The notes below the pieces were generated by a model. It was not told the origin of the DNA. It did not search any database and was given only the letters and a program-made list of their open reading frames with translations. Of a stretch of 64,000 bases of DNA, positions 10,550 to 22,843 are shown piece by piece. Numbering within the stretch: the first letter of the stretch is position 1; every line of letters begins with the position of its first letter. The stretch is taken from the NCBI GenBank assembly GCA_951812925.1, contig OX638369.1, positions 18,195,329-18,259,328 on the forward strand, written 5' to 3'. A program made the translations under genes and the position numbers. Source of the stretch: Calliopum simillimum (lineage: Eukaryota > Arthropoda > Insecta > Diptera > Lauxaniidae).

Positions 10550-13500
10550 CTGGTTTTCCTTTACTTTTCGAAACAGCTCGAAATTACTATCTATCAGCTC
10601 GAAGAAAGCTCAAAATTCCTGAGTAGTTTTTTTTTTCGACTGCTACCAATATTTTCAGTGTTATGTTGCTTAAATGTGTCTTTAAAGCTAGTCAAATCAT
10701 TTTTCTGAGTTTTTCCGCTTTTCCTCAGCGTTTTGAAACAAACAGTTCGAAATTTTTTTCTAGCAGCTCGAAAAAAGCTCGAAAAACTGTTATAGGTTTC
10801 ATTTGCGAAAGCCAGAAATGATTAACTTACTTTTGAGGAAAAATCAAATTTATCCGATTTTTCGGAAAACTATTATTTTGGACTATTATCGATATTTTGG
10901 ATGTTTCTCGATATTTTTGGGCTCTTTTCGATATTTTTTATGTTTTTCGACACTTTTGGACTTTAATCAATGTTTTGGAGGTTTCTCGATACTTGTGCAC
11001 TTTTACAGATATTTCGGATATTTTTCGATACTGTGCGATATCTAGAAAACATCCGAATGTATTGAACTATACCATTTAAAAGCCAGATTTGGCCTTTTTT
11101 TAATACAAAATTAAATCAACACAAATTGAAGCTTTTGACGCAATTTGAGAATTAAAAATGTTTAGTTTATGAATCATAAAATATTCTCCCGAAAATATGC
11201 TACAAAAAATATAATAAACACACTCATATATTCACCACCAAGCATGATGTCTATGCTAAGCAATATGATTTATCGATTGCACGAACCATAATGTTATCCA
11301 AGCTTTGTGTGGTGGACATGCAATCTCAACGATGAAGCTTTGTGCAATTTTTAGAATTTTTTGAGCAACATTTTTTATGGGGATTTCCATACAAAAAGTC
11401 GTTTTTGTTGTCCAGAACTCTCATAGCTCTTCTTCACTGCTGTATTTGCATTTAAAACTCGGCTTGTTTTCGGTATTTTTATGTTTTGTTGCGAGGCATT
11501 ATTGACTTCTCATTCTTCAACTATTGCTCCAGAATTTTCAATAAATGATATGCATAGATTTCCAGACAAATAATCGCCAGCTCTCATTGGTAAAGCTAAG
11601 TTCTTAAATTAAAGTTTGATCCAACTGCAGAACTTTTTTAATCATAATTGAAGATTTCATGCGTAACACACCTCCATAATGTAATCAAACCCATATTTTG
11701 GATGAGATACTTTGCCAGCTTAAAATTCGTCTTCCTTGACCTTACGAAACAGCTCTAAAAAACTATCTGATAGCTTGAAAAAAGCTCGAAAATCCGAAAG
11801 CCAGAAATGACTAAATATAAGTTTTTGAAAGGAAATTAAAATTTATCCGATTTTTCGGGAAACTATTGGGCTTGTTGGGAGCATTTGCTTTTTTTATTTG
11901 CTTCCATTATTTTCAGTGTTGTCGTGCTTAAATGTGACATTTAGCCAGTCATGTAGTTTTTTAGAGTTTTCCGGTTTTTCACGAGTTTTTGAAACAGCTC
12001 GAAAAAAGCTCATAAAAGTGGTACAGGTTTCATATCCGAAAGTCGGAAATGACTAGCTTACTTTTGAGGGAAAAATCTAATTTTTTCCGATTTTTAGGAA
12101 AACTATTGGGCATAAGAAAATTCGGATGGTTGTCGACAGCAGCTCGAAAAAAGCTTGAAATTTGTGAGTATTTTTTTTTCGATTGCTGTCAATATTTTCA
12201 GTGTTGTCGTGCTTAAATGTGACATTTAAGCTACTCAAATCATTTTTCCGAGTTTTCCGCTTTTCCTCAGCGTTTTGAAACAGCTCGAAATTATTTTCTA
12301 GCAGCTCGGAAAAAACTCGAAAAACTGGTAAAGGTTTCAGTTGCGAAAGCCAGAAATGACTAGCTTACTTTTGAGGAAAAATCAAATTTTTCCGATTTTT
12401 CCGCTTTTCCTGGGTGTTTTGAAACAGCTCGAAATTTTTTTCTAGCAGCTCGAAAAAAGCTCGAAAAACTGGTATAGGTTCCATTTGCGAAAGCCAGAAA
12501 TGACTAACTTACTTTTGAGGAAAAATCAAATTTTTCCGATTTTTCGGAAAACAATTAGGCTTAGGAAAATTCGGATGGCTGTCGACAGCAGCTCGAAAAA
12601 AGCTCGAAATTCATGCGTAGCCTTTTTTTACTGCAACTGCTATTTTCAGTGTTGTAGTGCTTAAATATGTCTTTTAAGCTGGTCAATTCGTTTTTCCGAA
12701 TTTTCCGCTTTTCTTTGGCGTTTTGAAACAGCTCGAAATTTTTTTCAAGCAGCTCGAAAAAAGCTCGAAAAACTGGTATAGGTTTCATTTACGAAAGCCG
12801 GAAATGACTAACTTACTTCTGAGGGAAAATCAAATTTTTGCGATTTTTCCGCTTTTCCTTGGCGTTTTGAAACAGCTCGAAATTTTTTTCTAGCAGCTCG
12901 AAAAAAGTTCGAAAAACTGGTATAGGTTTCATTTACGAAAGCCAGAAATGACTAGCTTACTTTTGAGGGAAAATCAAATTTTTCCGATTTTTCCGCTTTT
13001 CCTGGGTGTTTTGAAACAGCTCGAAATTTTTTTCTAGCAGCTCGAAAAAAGCTCGAAAAATTGGTATAGGTTTCATTTACGAAAGCCGGAAATGACTAGC
13101 TTACATCTGAGGGAAAAATTAAATTTTTCCGATTTTTCCGCTTTTCCTTGGCGTTTTGAAACAGCTCGAAATTTTTTTCCAGCAGCTCGAAAAAAGCTCG
13201 AAAAACTGGTATAGGTTTCATTTACGAAAGCCAGAAATGACTAGCTTACTTTTGAGGGAAAATCAAATTTTTCCGATTTTTCCGCTTTTCCTGGGTTTTT
13301 TGAAACAGCTCGAAATTTTTTTCTAGCAGCTCGAAAAAAGCTCGAAAAACTGGTATAGGTTTCATTTACGAAAGCCAGAAATGACTAAATTACTTCTGAG
13401 GGAAAATCAAATTTTTCCGATTTTTCCGCTTTTCCTGGGCGCTTTGAAACAGCTCGAAATTTTTTTCTAGCAGCTCGAAAAAAGCTCGAAAAACTGGTAT

Positions 13501-14440
13501 AGGTTTCATTTGCGAAAGCCAGAAATGACTAGCTTTCTTCTGAGGGAAAATAAAATTTTTCCGATTTTTCGGAAAACTATTGGGCTTAGAAAAATTCGGA
13601 TGGCTGTTGACAGCAGCTCGAAAAAAGCTCGAAATTCCTGCGTAGTTTTTTTTTTACTGCAACTGTTATTTTCAGTGTTGTCGTGCTTAAATGTGTCTTT
13701 TAAGCTAGTCAAATCGTTTTTCCGAATTTTCCGCTTTTCCTTGGCGTTTTGAAACAGCTCGAAATTTTTTTCCAGCAGCTCGAAAAAAGCTCGAAAAACT
13801 GGTATAGGTTTCATTTTCGAAAGCCAGAAATGACTAGCTTACTTTTGAGGAAAAATCAAATTTTTCCGATTTTTCCGCTTTTCCTGGGTGTTTTGAAACA
13901 GCTCGAAATTTTTTTCCAGCAGCTCGAAAAAAGCTCGAAAAAATGGTATAGGTTTCATTTACGAAAGCCAGAAATGACTAGCTTACTTTTGAGGAAAAAT
14001 CAAATTTTTCCGATTTTTCCGCTTTTCCTGGGTGTTTTGAAACAGCTCGAAATTTTTTTCTAGCAGCTCGAAAAAAGCTCGAAAAACTGGTATAGGTTTT
14101 ATTTGCGAAAGCCAGAAATGACTAGCTTACTTTTGAGGGAAAATCAAATTTTTCCGATTTTTCGGAAAACTATTGGGCTTAGGAAAATTCGGATGGCTGT
14201 TGGCAGCAGCTCGAAAAAAGCTCGAAATTCCTGCGTAGTTTTTTTTTACTGCAACTGTTATTTTCAGTGTTGTCGTGCTTAAATGTGTCTTTTAAGCTAG
14301 TCAAATCGTTTTTCCGAATTTTCCGCTTTTCCTTGGCGTTTTGAAACAGCTCGAAATTTTTTTCCAGCAGCTCGAAAAAAGCTCGAAAAACTGGTATATG
14401 TTTCATTTGCGAAAGCCAGAAATGACTAGCTTTATTTTTT
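10550..14440. repeat. Satellite-like array, 145- and 303-base units
   Basis: The core unit carries 'gaaacagctcgaaatttttt', 'agctcgaaaaaagctcgaaa', 'ggtataggtttcatt' and 'gaaagccagaaatgactagc'. In the regular part (about 12260-14440) unit starts near 12864, 13008, 13153, 13296 and 13441 are ~145 bases apart. Three units (from about 12416, 13443 and 14034) are ~303 bases, because an extra ~158-base segment with 'ttcagtgttgtcgtgcttaa' is inserted. Diverged units lie at 11743-12260 and 10550-10870. 10880-11050 holds a degenerate short repeat of 'tcgatatttt(t)gga'. The array abuts TEP exon 11. Confidence 0.85.
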
Positions 14441-14878
14441 CACCTGGAAACGCCAATAGACGACCAAACTCTGCAAAGTTACCACTTGTCGTCTGTTTTG
14501 CTGCTAACAACTCAAAGGATTTCATTATGATTCCTTCATCGATATCGATAAATTCCGAAGCCTGTTGAAATGAACGCGCAACATAAGCAGTAAGCCATGT
14601 ACTGCCGGTGTCAATTTTTCCATCGGACTCATATAATCTGCCACTAATGTCCGAGCCACCATAAGCACTAAAAGATCCATCGGAATGGCGAAAGCTCAAT
14701 TCACGTTGAAAACCGATTTTCAAAATATTTCGCGCTGTTTTTGTAACATTCAGCATTTTTTCATCAACAGTCTGTAAAGGGAAGTTTTCATCAATTATAC
14801 GTGATTTAACTACACAAACTCTTTATTTACCTGCAAGTACTTCAAAATTAATATGCTTGGAACAAAATTTATCATATT

Positions 14879-14893
14879 TTGTTCGCCATAACC
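14879..14893 (-). other. TEP gene 1 thioester site, Cys replaced by Tyr
   Basis: Codons read GYGEQ in place of the GCGEQ that forms the Cys-Gln thioester in C3, alpha-2-macroglobulin and most TEPs. The Tyr codon is TAT (14888-14890, about residue 877), one base from a Cys codon. The Gln is kept. Confidence 0.9.
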
Positions 14894-15619
14894 GACTGGC
14901 AAGCGCACTAAGTCCTCGATATGTTTTATTGAAATGCCCACCAAATTACCGATCGCTGTGAGCTCTATATGCTCAGAATTTGGCACAGCATTTGCAGGTA
15001 TATCTAATGTAAGTGTTTCAGTTTGCTCAGGATTTTTGCTTAAGTTGATGAAAAAAGCACGATTTTGATATTGAGTTACACCGTCGGATTCTACCTTTAA
15101 TTTCATGTGCACGCTATCTCCAGCCAATGCAGTGAGAGCAGTAACTTTTAGTGTTAGGATGCCAATATTTTTCGGTCGAATCAAGAAGTATACAGTTCCT
15201 GCACTATTATCTGGAATAGAAATGTGCTTAAAATCTTTTACTTTATTGACAGTGCGCTCTTCAATTTCATTGGCAGCTTCAACAAAATCAAATTCATTAT
15301 CAGAATTGTCCAGTGTCACTTCTGCGTTTATGGCTTGGTTCATATAGTTAAAAACTAATACGGAAACTGAGATGACCTCACCTTTAAAAGTAGATATGCG
15401 AATGAGATTTAAGATTCATTTAAGATGAATTCGTACGCACCTTGTTTTACCGAGAACGGTAAGTTGATCGTGATGAAGAATGGCTTAAACACCTGTATTT
15501 TTGTTGGATTTTTTGTTAGTGCAAAACCAGTGTTTGAGTTCATTGAAAAGCCAGTTATGACCCAGGATGTTATTGTGTCCGGAATTTTTCTGGTAAAACT
15601 GAAATGCGTTTGATTTGTT

Positions 15620-16269
15620 CTAAATATAAAAGAAAAATTATTAATATTTTGAGTTTGAATAAAATAAAATTTGTAAATATTTACACATAATAGGTGGATG
15701 ATTCTACTCAAAAAGGAAGGAAAATGCATTATTTTCTTTAGAAAAAAAAAATAATAGGCATGATACTTCCTATTAGCTTTCAAAATGATGAATATGCAAG
15801 TATTACACCTCCCGATGAAATTCAACTTTTGGTTTTACAAATGAAAAAAACCCAATTTATTCTGAAAATATGGCTAAAAATAATTTATACGTGTCTTCCG
15901 GATTTTCTGTATCAGATCGACATTTGTTTTAATCCGACACACTAAATTTTTCGATCCTTACATCTGATATCATGTCTTCTGTAGACGTATGGAAAATGTT
16001 AAGGGGAATATTTTTGTAGGAAACCTTAATCCTTTACATCCCCCACAAATGGGTAATTTTTGACTATTTCTCAAAAAGGCACAAAAATTACCCCTTAAAC
16101 GGCGGAATAATGGATCAATATGCACCACAGAATTATATTTGCTATCAAATTTCACTAATAATTGCCGAACAGTAAAAAGCCAAAACTTCACCGCGAAGGC
16201 AAAAAAATCATCAATATCAATAAAAACCTCACACATTTCATGTTAATTAAATTTTTTTAAGGTATTACT
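15620..16269. other. TEP gene 1 intron 8, ancestral part
   Basis: It aligns with 51615-52140 in intron 8 of gene 2, including 'ggcatgatacttcc' and 'atcatgtcttctgtag'-type blocks, so it predates the duplication. No coding content. Confidence 0.6.
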
Positions 16270-16845
16270 CTTAACTTTAAAGTATTTCCTGATTTTGGTG
16301 ACTCCCATTGAAATTTTCCGTAGAATATTTTGTGTAATACTTTTACCCATTATAACCCGTTTTTTTTTTTTTTTTTTTGGAAAAATGTGTCAAACAGACC
16401 CACAAAAACTGGATATAATGGGCTAATGTAATATAAAAACAGTTCCTAATATGATTTTGTTATGACCTTGGGACAACAACTTTTATCCAAAACGTAGTTT
16501 TAAAGTTTTACGGTGAGATTTCGAAAATATGTTTCTTGTGCGTATTTTAGCTAAAAAAAACAATATATTTCTAAGGTTTAGTATCAGATATTTCTTTTTT
16601 TATACCTTCACTCCAGGTAAAAAATTTAAGACACCCACGCATCATTCAGAGTATTATTGGGACCTTATTAAAATAAAAACCGCATCAAGCTGAAGTTTTT
16701 CGTAAAATGTCTTGGTTTCTATTGACGATATATTACGATCTCAAAAATACTTGCAGCGAGTCGTACGACATCTCAAATTTTTCACCTTGAGTCAAGGTAT
16801 AGAAAAAAAATTACATCTGATACTTAACATAAGACATATGAGCTG

Positions 16846-17097
16846 TTCAAGATGACAATGGTGCAACTCCAAAACGTAAGTAATGTCATATAAATTATGT
16901 GCCATAGTGATCGGAAATTTGGTCGATAACATTTTTTCAACTTAATCCCAACAGTTCCATATCATCAAGTAAATTTTTCGTGAGAACAAAAATCAATTTT
17001 ATTGATCCCTAACAAAATATGTATCAGCCAATTAATTAATGACATTACTTTTGCCTCGTTTTGGAGTTGCACCATTGTCATTTTGAACGGCTCATAT
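16846..17097. mobile_element. Palindromic MITE (~250 bases)
   Basis: The ends 'atatgagctgttcaagatga' and its near complement (ending at 17097) form arms of about 55 bases, including 'caatggtgcaactccaaaac'. No coding content. Family not assigned. Confidence 0.6.
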
Positions 17098-18008
17098 CGA
17101 CGCATGATACGAAAAGTAGGATGATTCAATTCTCCTACGAAAAGTAGGTTGTTTTATCTTCTTGGACGAAAAGTAGGTTGTTTCATTATTTATGACGAAA
17201 ACTAGGTTTCTTCGAAGTTTTGTGTATAAAAGTAGGACGTTAAAGTTTTTATGTCGAAAAATAGGTTGTTTGAACATTTTGGACGAAAACTAGGACGTTT
17301 CGATGCCTTGCACGAAAACTAGGTTGACGTTGATTCTTGCAGCGCATTTTTGGCAAAATCTAGGGTGTTTCTTATTTTGTTACATCAATTTCCTAATGTA
17401 AATAAAATATTAATATCAGGTATAAGTTATTAAGTGAACGAACGATGAGAAAATGTAACATATCTATATATAAAGAGGTAAACGAAATCGGTTCAGTCCC
17501 TTTCTATGCCTAAATTTTAACACATTCACTTGATTTTTTTTGCTTGTAAGGCTGTGAAGAGCACCAGTGCATAGGATATTTTTTTTAAGTGGGCGGTACC
17601 ACGCCCCTAAATAGAAAAATCCTGTCAAGGCTAATCCACGTTTTATTTTAGCCATCTCCGCTGCTGTATGGTTAGTTCGAGCATCAAACCAATAAATATT
17701 TAAGCAGATTTGTTAATGACACAAGCGTTTTAGGTTATGCATAAACTAAAAGAAGCTCACATTCGCTTACGATATGATCAACCTTTTTTTTTTGTCGTTC
17801 AATATGAAACATCCTATGTTTCGTCTAAAAGTTTCACACAACCTACTTTTCGTAACAAATTATGAAACATCCTATTTGTCATAAAAAAGTATGAAACATC
17901 ATACTTTTGCTTAAAAATTCTGAAACGTCCTACTTTTCGTCCAAGAATATAAAACAACCTACTTTTCGTAGGAGAGTTGAATCATCCTACTTTTCGTATC
18001 ATGCGTCG
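17098..18008. mobile_element. Foldback-like element with arrayed inverted arms
   Basis: Both ends read CGACGCATGATACGAAAAG going inward. Each arm is a tandem series of ~30-base units built on 'acgaaaagtaggttgttt': about eight at 17105-17340, and the inverted series at 17815-18000. Drosophila FB elements have the same architecture, long inverted repeats made of ~30-base repeats. ATAT flanks both sides. The middle (17340-17815) has no transposase. Confidence 0.65.
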
Positions 18009-18275
18009 ATATATTGTTTGTTTAGCTAAAATACGCACAACGAACGTATTTTCGAAATTTCACCCCACTGTAAGACTTCAAAACTACGTATTGGATAAAA
18101 GTTGTTGTCCCAAGGTCATAACAAAATCAAATTAGGAACAGTTTTTAAAACACATAAGCCCAATGTATCCTTTTTTTTGGGTCTATTTGACCCCATTTTC
18201 CTTAATAACAGGGTTAAAATGGATTAAAATATTACACAAAATATTTTGCGGAAAATTTCATTGGGGGTCACTTTT

Positions 18276-18480
18276 AATTTTTTGCTCATCATGGGGGGCT
18301 TAAATCAAAAAAACATAATAACAAATTCGATTTATTTTTTGTCAAGGAATTTGATTGAATTTTTTGACCTGTTATGTGGGCGTAAAGAGCGATTCAGACT
18401 TTTTAACCCATTCTGTAGCCACGACCCACATACGATTATTCTGAATTTTACTCCAGAATATTTGTTAGATATCATGCTAT
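18276..18480. other. Flank of LTR element 1, duplicated at 25237-25460
   Basis: It shares blocks such as 'ttatgtgggcgtaaagagcg' and 'tacgattattctgaatttta' with diverged sequence at 25237-25460, in the same orientation. It may be an old direct duplication or two copies of one repeat. No gene. Confidence 0.45.
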
Positions 18481-18692
18481 TGTAGCGTTAACTTGTTTTA
18501 CTTATACTTGTTAATAATTTTATTATTTCTAGATGTTTTAATCATACTAAAAATCAAAAATTTTCAAAAATCGTATTATAATAATTTTGCTTTCAATGAA
18601 TATACTCATGTAAATGTATATCCTTTTTATTTAAATAAATGCATAAATAAATTTTAATATATGTAATAAATTTGTATATTATATGCACTAAA
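18481..18692 (+). repeat. 5' LTR of LTR element 1
   Basis: 212 bases, starting TGTAGCGTTAAC and ending GCACTAAA. It serves as the empty-site reference for H3: 'cttgttaa' joins directly to 'taattttatt'. Confidence 0.85.
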
Positions 18693-19154
18693 TAATTGGC
18701 GATCCTGCTAGCATATCAATTTTTTTTTTCGGTTGAAACAACATACAAGAACAATTTCTTCAAAATAAATTTCGTCTACAATTTCGTGGAAACACAAAAG
18801 AACTTCGTCATTCAGTTCCAGACTGCATATGTTTTCGCAGTACTCAAGCAGAAGTCTGAGGTTGGAAAAGCAAAATATCAACAGATATTGTATGGACACC
18901 AAGATAACAATAACTTCAATCAAGGACACATTGAGTGTATTAAACTCACACGCAAACAAGTAAAAGAAACTTTTGAAGAAATTGGCAAACACGATATCAA
19001 CCAACAACTTTATTTTAACGGTTTTTAATTTAAAATAATAAATAACATCTTACATCACTTATTTATGTTAATCACTTCCCCCAATTAGTTTTAAAAAACT
19101 CGATCAACACTTAATACTTCTGAAAACGCAACAACAACCAACAGTCAATTTAAC

Positions 19155-19693
19155 ATGCAGAATAATAACCAAAGTATCGAAATTTTTGCAACCTCAATTA
19201 AATTGCCTCAATTTTGGGTTGATCTTCCAGAAACATGGTTTATACATGCTGAAACCCAATTTGCTTCAAAACGCATTGTTCAAGATAATACCAAGTGTTT
19301 CAAGATAAAACCAAGTACGAACATTTAATAATTTCCCTTCCTCAAGAAGTTATTATGTCAGTACTTGATATTATCCAAAACCCACCAACAAGTAATAAAT
19401 ATGAATACCTTAAAAGACATCTAATTGAACGTCATACACTCAGTGATCAAAAAAAGCTCGACAAAATTTTATCGGATTCAGAAATAGGGGATCGCAAACC
19501 CACTGATTTCTTTCGATCTCTAGTTCGGTTGGCCGGGACAAGTATTGATTCTGAACTTTCAAAAAAACTTTGGCTCAGAAAGTTACCCAAAAGTTTAAAC
19601 ATTGCACTTACTGGGTCAAACGTCAGTGATATAAATGATTTAATAAAGTTAGCAGATAATATATGGGAAGTTTCTAACAGAAGTGAAATATAA
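19155..19693 (+). pseudogene. gag remnant of LTR element 1
   Basis: An ATG at 19155 opens a Gag of the type seen in CsRn1/Kabuki-like elements (an 'IKLPQFW' start and an 'ETWFIHAE' block). A frameshift near 19290 moves it to the frame that runs to 19693 and includes 'LSDSEIGDRKPTDFFRSL'. No zinc knuckle is visible. It is non-functional. Confidence 0.75.
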
Positions 19694-20059
19694 ACGTTAA
19701 AAACGAAAGCAGCACACAAATCGAAAAAGTAATGAAAAGTTTAGTTCAAATGACTTCTTCTATGTGTGACAGTTTCTCTGAATATCTGTGCTATGAAACA
19801 AAGCATGGAGAATCGGCAATGAAGACCTCAATACAAGCAGTTAATCGGAATCAATTTCGCAACGACAGATCAACGTCTCGAAACTGGCTTTGCCGATATC
19901 ATTATCGTTTTGGCAACAAGGCTCGAAAACGTGAGCAACCGTGTTCTTTTTCAGCAAGCAATTTATCGGAAAAACTAACTTGTGCCATTATTTCAGCGAC
20001 AAATATTGGGATAGACAATTTAAGTCACCGACTTTTTTTATTTGACAAAGAAAATAAAT

Positions 20060-22814
20060 TAAAGTTTTGAATTGACAGCGGTGCAGTCTTACCATCATCC
20101 AAATTCAAAAATAATCAGAAAAAATTAGATATCTTTTTAACAGCTGCTAATGGCAGCACTTTCAGAACTTTCGGCAATAAAACTTTAAAAATTAACCTTG
20201 GATCAAAAGAATTTTTTTCAGTTTGTTAATAGCAGACATTCCAATTATACGAGCAGATTTCTTAGCAAAGTAAGGATTACTTATAGATTTAAAGAACAAA
20301 TGTCTTATTGATCCACTAACGAATTTATCGGTTAACGCAATATCTCATTTATGTAACATTTCTCTGCCAAAATTTTTTAGTGTCGATAATGAATATACAC
20401 GATTAATTAAAAACTACCCGTCTTTGTTATCAGAACCAGACTACAGCATCGCTGCTAAACACTCAACAGTTCACAGAATCATTACACAAGGTCATTTACC
20501 ATTTTGTAAGCCTAGACGACTTGACCCTACCAAATATAAAATCGCAAAGTCTGAATTTGAATTTTTAATTAAATCAGGTATTTGTAGACCATCTAATTCA
20601 CATGCGGCTTCACCTTTGCACCTTGTTCCCAAGAAAGAGATTACCGTAGACTTAGTTTTATAATTATTCCAGATCAATATCCACTTCCTCATATACAAGA
20701 TCTTAATATTGATCTTAGAAACGAACATATTTTCTCAAAAATGGACTTGATTCGAGCTTACCATCAAATTCCAATGGTACTCCGTTTGGAATGTACGAAT
20801 TTGTAAGAATGCCTTTTGGACTTCGTAATTCAGCACAGACATTTCAACGTTTTATAAACGAAGTGTTTTCTGGACTTGAATTCGTTTTTGTTTATTTCGA
20901 TAATATTTTAGTAGCTAGTAACAATGAAGAGGAACATTTACAACATTTGAAAGCTGTATTTGACAGATTAGAAGAATTTGGCTTAAATATTAAACCTAAT
21001 TTTTGGTGCATCAGACATTGATTTCTTAAGTTATAATATTTCAAACAAAGGTATTAAGCCCTCTGAGGAAAAGGTCTTAGTGATACGAGATCTTGAAAAA
21101 CCAAAATTCCTTAAACAAATAAAAAAGTTCGTTGGTATGGTAAACTACTACAATAGATACATACCAAAACTTGCAGAATATCTCAGTTCTATTCACTCAT
21201 TAATAACAAAAGCAAATAAAAATAAAAATATATCACTTTGCTGGACAATAGAAGCCAAACAGTCATTTGTCAAAATTAAAGAAGTTTTTGCCACGAGAAT
21301 GCTCTTAAATCACTTTGATAGCAAGGCAAAACTTTCAATAACCGTCGATGCTTCAACAACAGCTGTTGGAGGTGTTTTACAAAAACATTTTAATAATAAT
21401 TATATCGAACCATTAGCATTCTTTTCAAAAAGCTTAGCTCGTCCGAGTCAAAATACAGTGCCTTTGATAGATAACTTTTAGCTATTTACCTTACAACATA
21501 TTTCCGGAAACTTAAATATTGTAGCAGACTTATTATCTAGAACTCCTGAAATCGATGAATTAAGAAATGAAATATTTAACCGTACAAAACTAAAAGAAGA
21601 ACAGGATAAAGACATTTTATTACAAACTTTACTCAAGAATTCAGATAGTCCATATAAGTTCGTAAAACTTCCCAGTCCTTTTTTAAGTACTGAGATATGG
21701 TGCGAAAATTCATATGATTTTCCTTGACCATATATCCCTGAAAACCTCCAAAAATTTGCTTTCAAAAAATACAGAACATTTTACACTCAGGTACTCGCGC
21801 TTCACGCAAATTAATTACTTCAAGATATTTTTGGCCTTCTATGAACAAAACAATCAATGAGTGGACAAAAACTTGTATATCTTGTCAGAAATCAAAAGTT
21901 AACCGCCATACGAAGTCACCAGTCAATAAAATGAATATTCCTAAAGGTAGATTCGAGCATGTTCACATTGATATTGTTGTTCCGTTGCCGATCTCTAATG
22001 GTTTCAGATACATTTTGACTATTATCGACCGTACTACACGATGGCCAGAAGCATATCCTATTAAAGACATATCAGCCAAAACAATTGCATATACTTTCGT
22101 TCGCGAATATATTTCTCTATTCGGAGTGCCACTTCAAATTACTAGTGACCAAGGAGCGCAGTTCATTTCGACCGTATTTAGAGAATTAATGAAATATATT
22201 GGTTGTCAGCACATTAATACGACTGCTTACCATCCCCAATCGAACGGGATTGTTCAACGGTTCCACAGACAATTAAAAAGTTATTTTCTAGCTCGTGGTA
22301 ACCAAGTAAAATGGTCAGATGAATTACCAATCGTACCTCTAGGTTTGCGATCTTTTTTTAAGGAAGACTTAAATTGTACTTCAGCAGAAATGGTTTGCGG
22401 TCAGAATTTACGTCTTCCAAACCAACTCATTGCAGCTACAATTATGATGAATTTTTAACTAACATCAAAGAATACTTTAAGAAATTCAGACCTAAGATGG
22501 TTCATCATGAAAATTCAAATAAAATTTTTGTACCTAAAAACATAAACGAATGCAAACACGTTTTTGTAAGGGTAGATAAACAAAAATCAGGTTTACAATA
22601 CCCATATGAACAACCATTTGAGGTAATTGAAAGGACACCTAAATATTTCAAAATATTACAACACAACACACACAAAAATGTTTCTATAGATAGAACTAAG
22701 CCAGCATTTATTGAAAATGGAAACACCAAAAATTTAAATCGAAATGAAAAACACAAAAAAAGAGCTACCTTTAATATATGTTCAGTCACTTCTATAAAGG
22801 AGGGAGTGATATAG
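20060..22814 (+). pseudogene. pol remnant of LTR element 1 (RT, RNase H, integrase)
   Basis: RT fragments lie at 20424-20663 and 20791-21021, RNase H at 21080-21481 and integrase at 21841-22458, with a C-terminal part to 22814. They lie in different frames, separated by stops and frameshifts. The RT catalytic box reads YFDN rather than YxDD. In integrase the two aspartates are present, but the position of the catalytic glutamate reads Gln. It cannot support its own transposition. Confidence 0.85.
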
Positions 22815-22843
22815 CGTTAACTTGTTTTACTTATACTTGTTAA

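Larger units (their letters stand above)
16270..18275. repeat. Large inverted repeat (arms 16270-16575 and 18017-18275)
   Basis: The left arm reads through 'aatattttgtgtaatacttt', 'ttatgaccttgggacaacaa' and 'gcgtattttagctaaa'. The right arm carries the same blocks in reverse order and complement. Gene 2 intron 8 (52140-52330) has only the left-arm version, so the right arm arose after the gene duplication. The space between holds a MITE and a Foldback-like element. Confidence 0.7.

Noticed and set aside
13506..14063. Open frames of 75-104 residues within the satellite array
   Set aside because: They repeat with the satellite period, exist on both strands and look like by-products of the repeat.
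18696..19028. 110-residue open frame after the 5' LTR of element 1
   Set aside because: It starts within 4 bases of the LTR end, spans the likely primer-binding and leader region, and shows no Gag or other domain; Gag begins at 19155.
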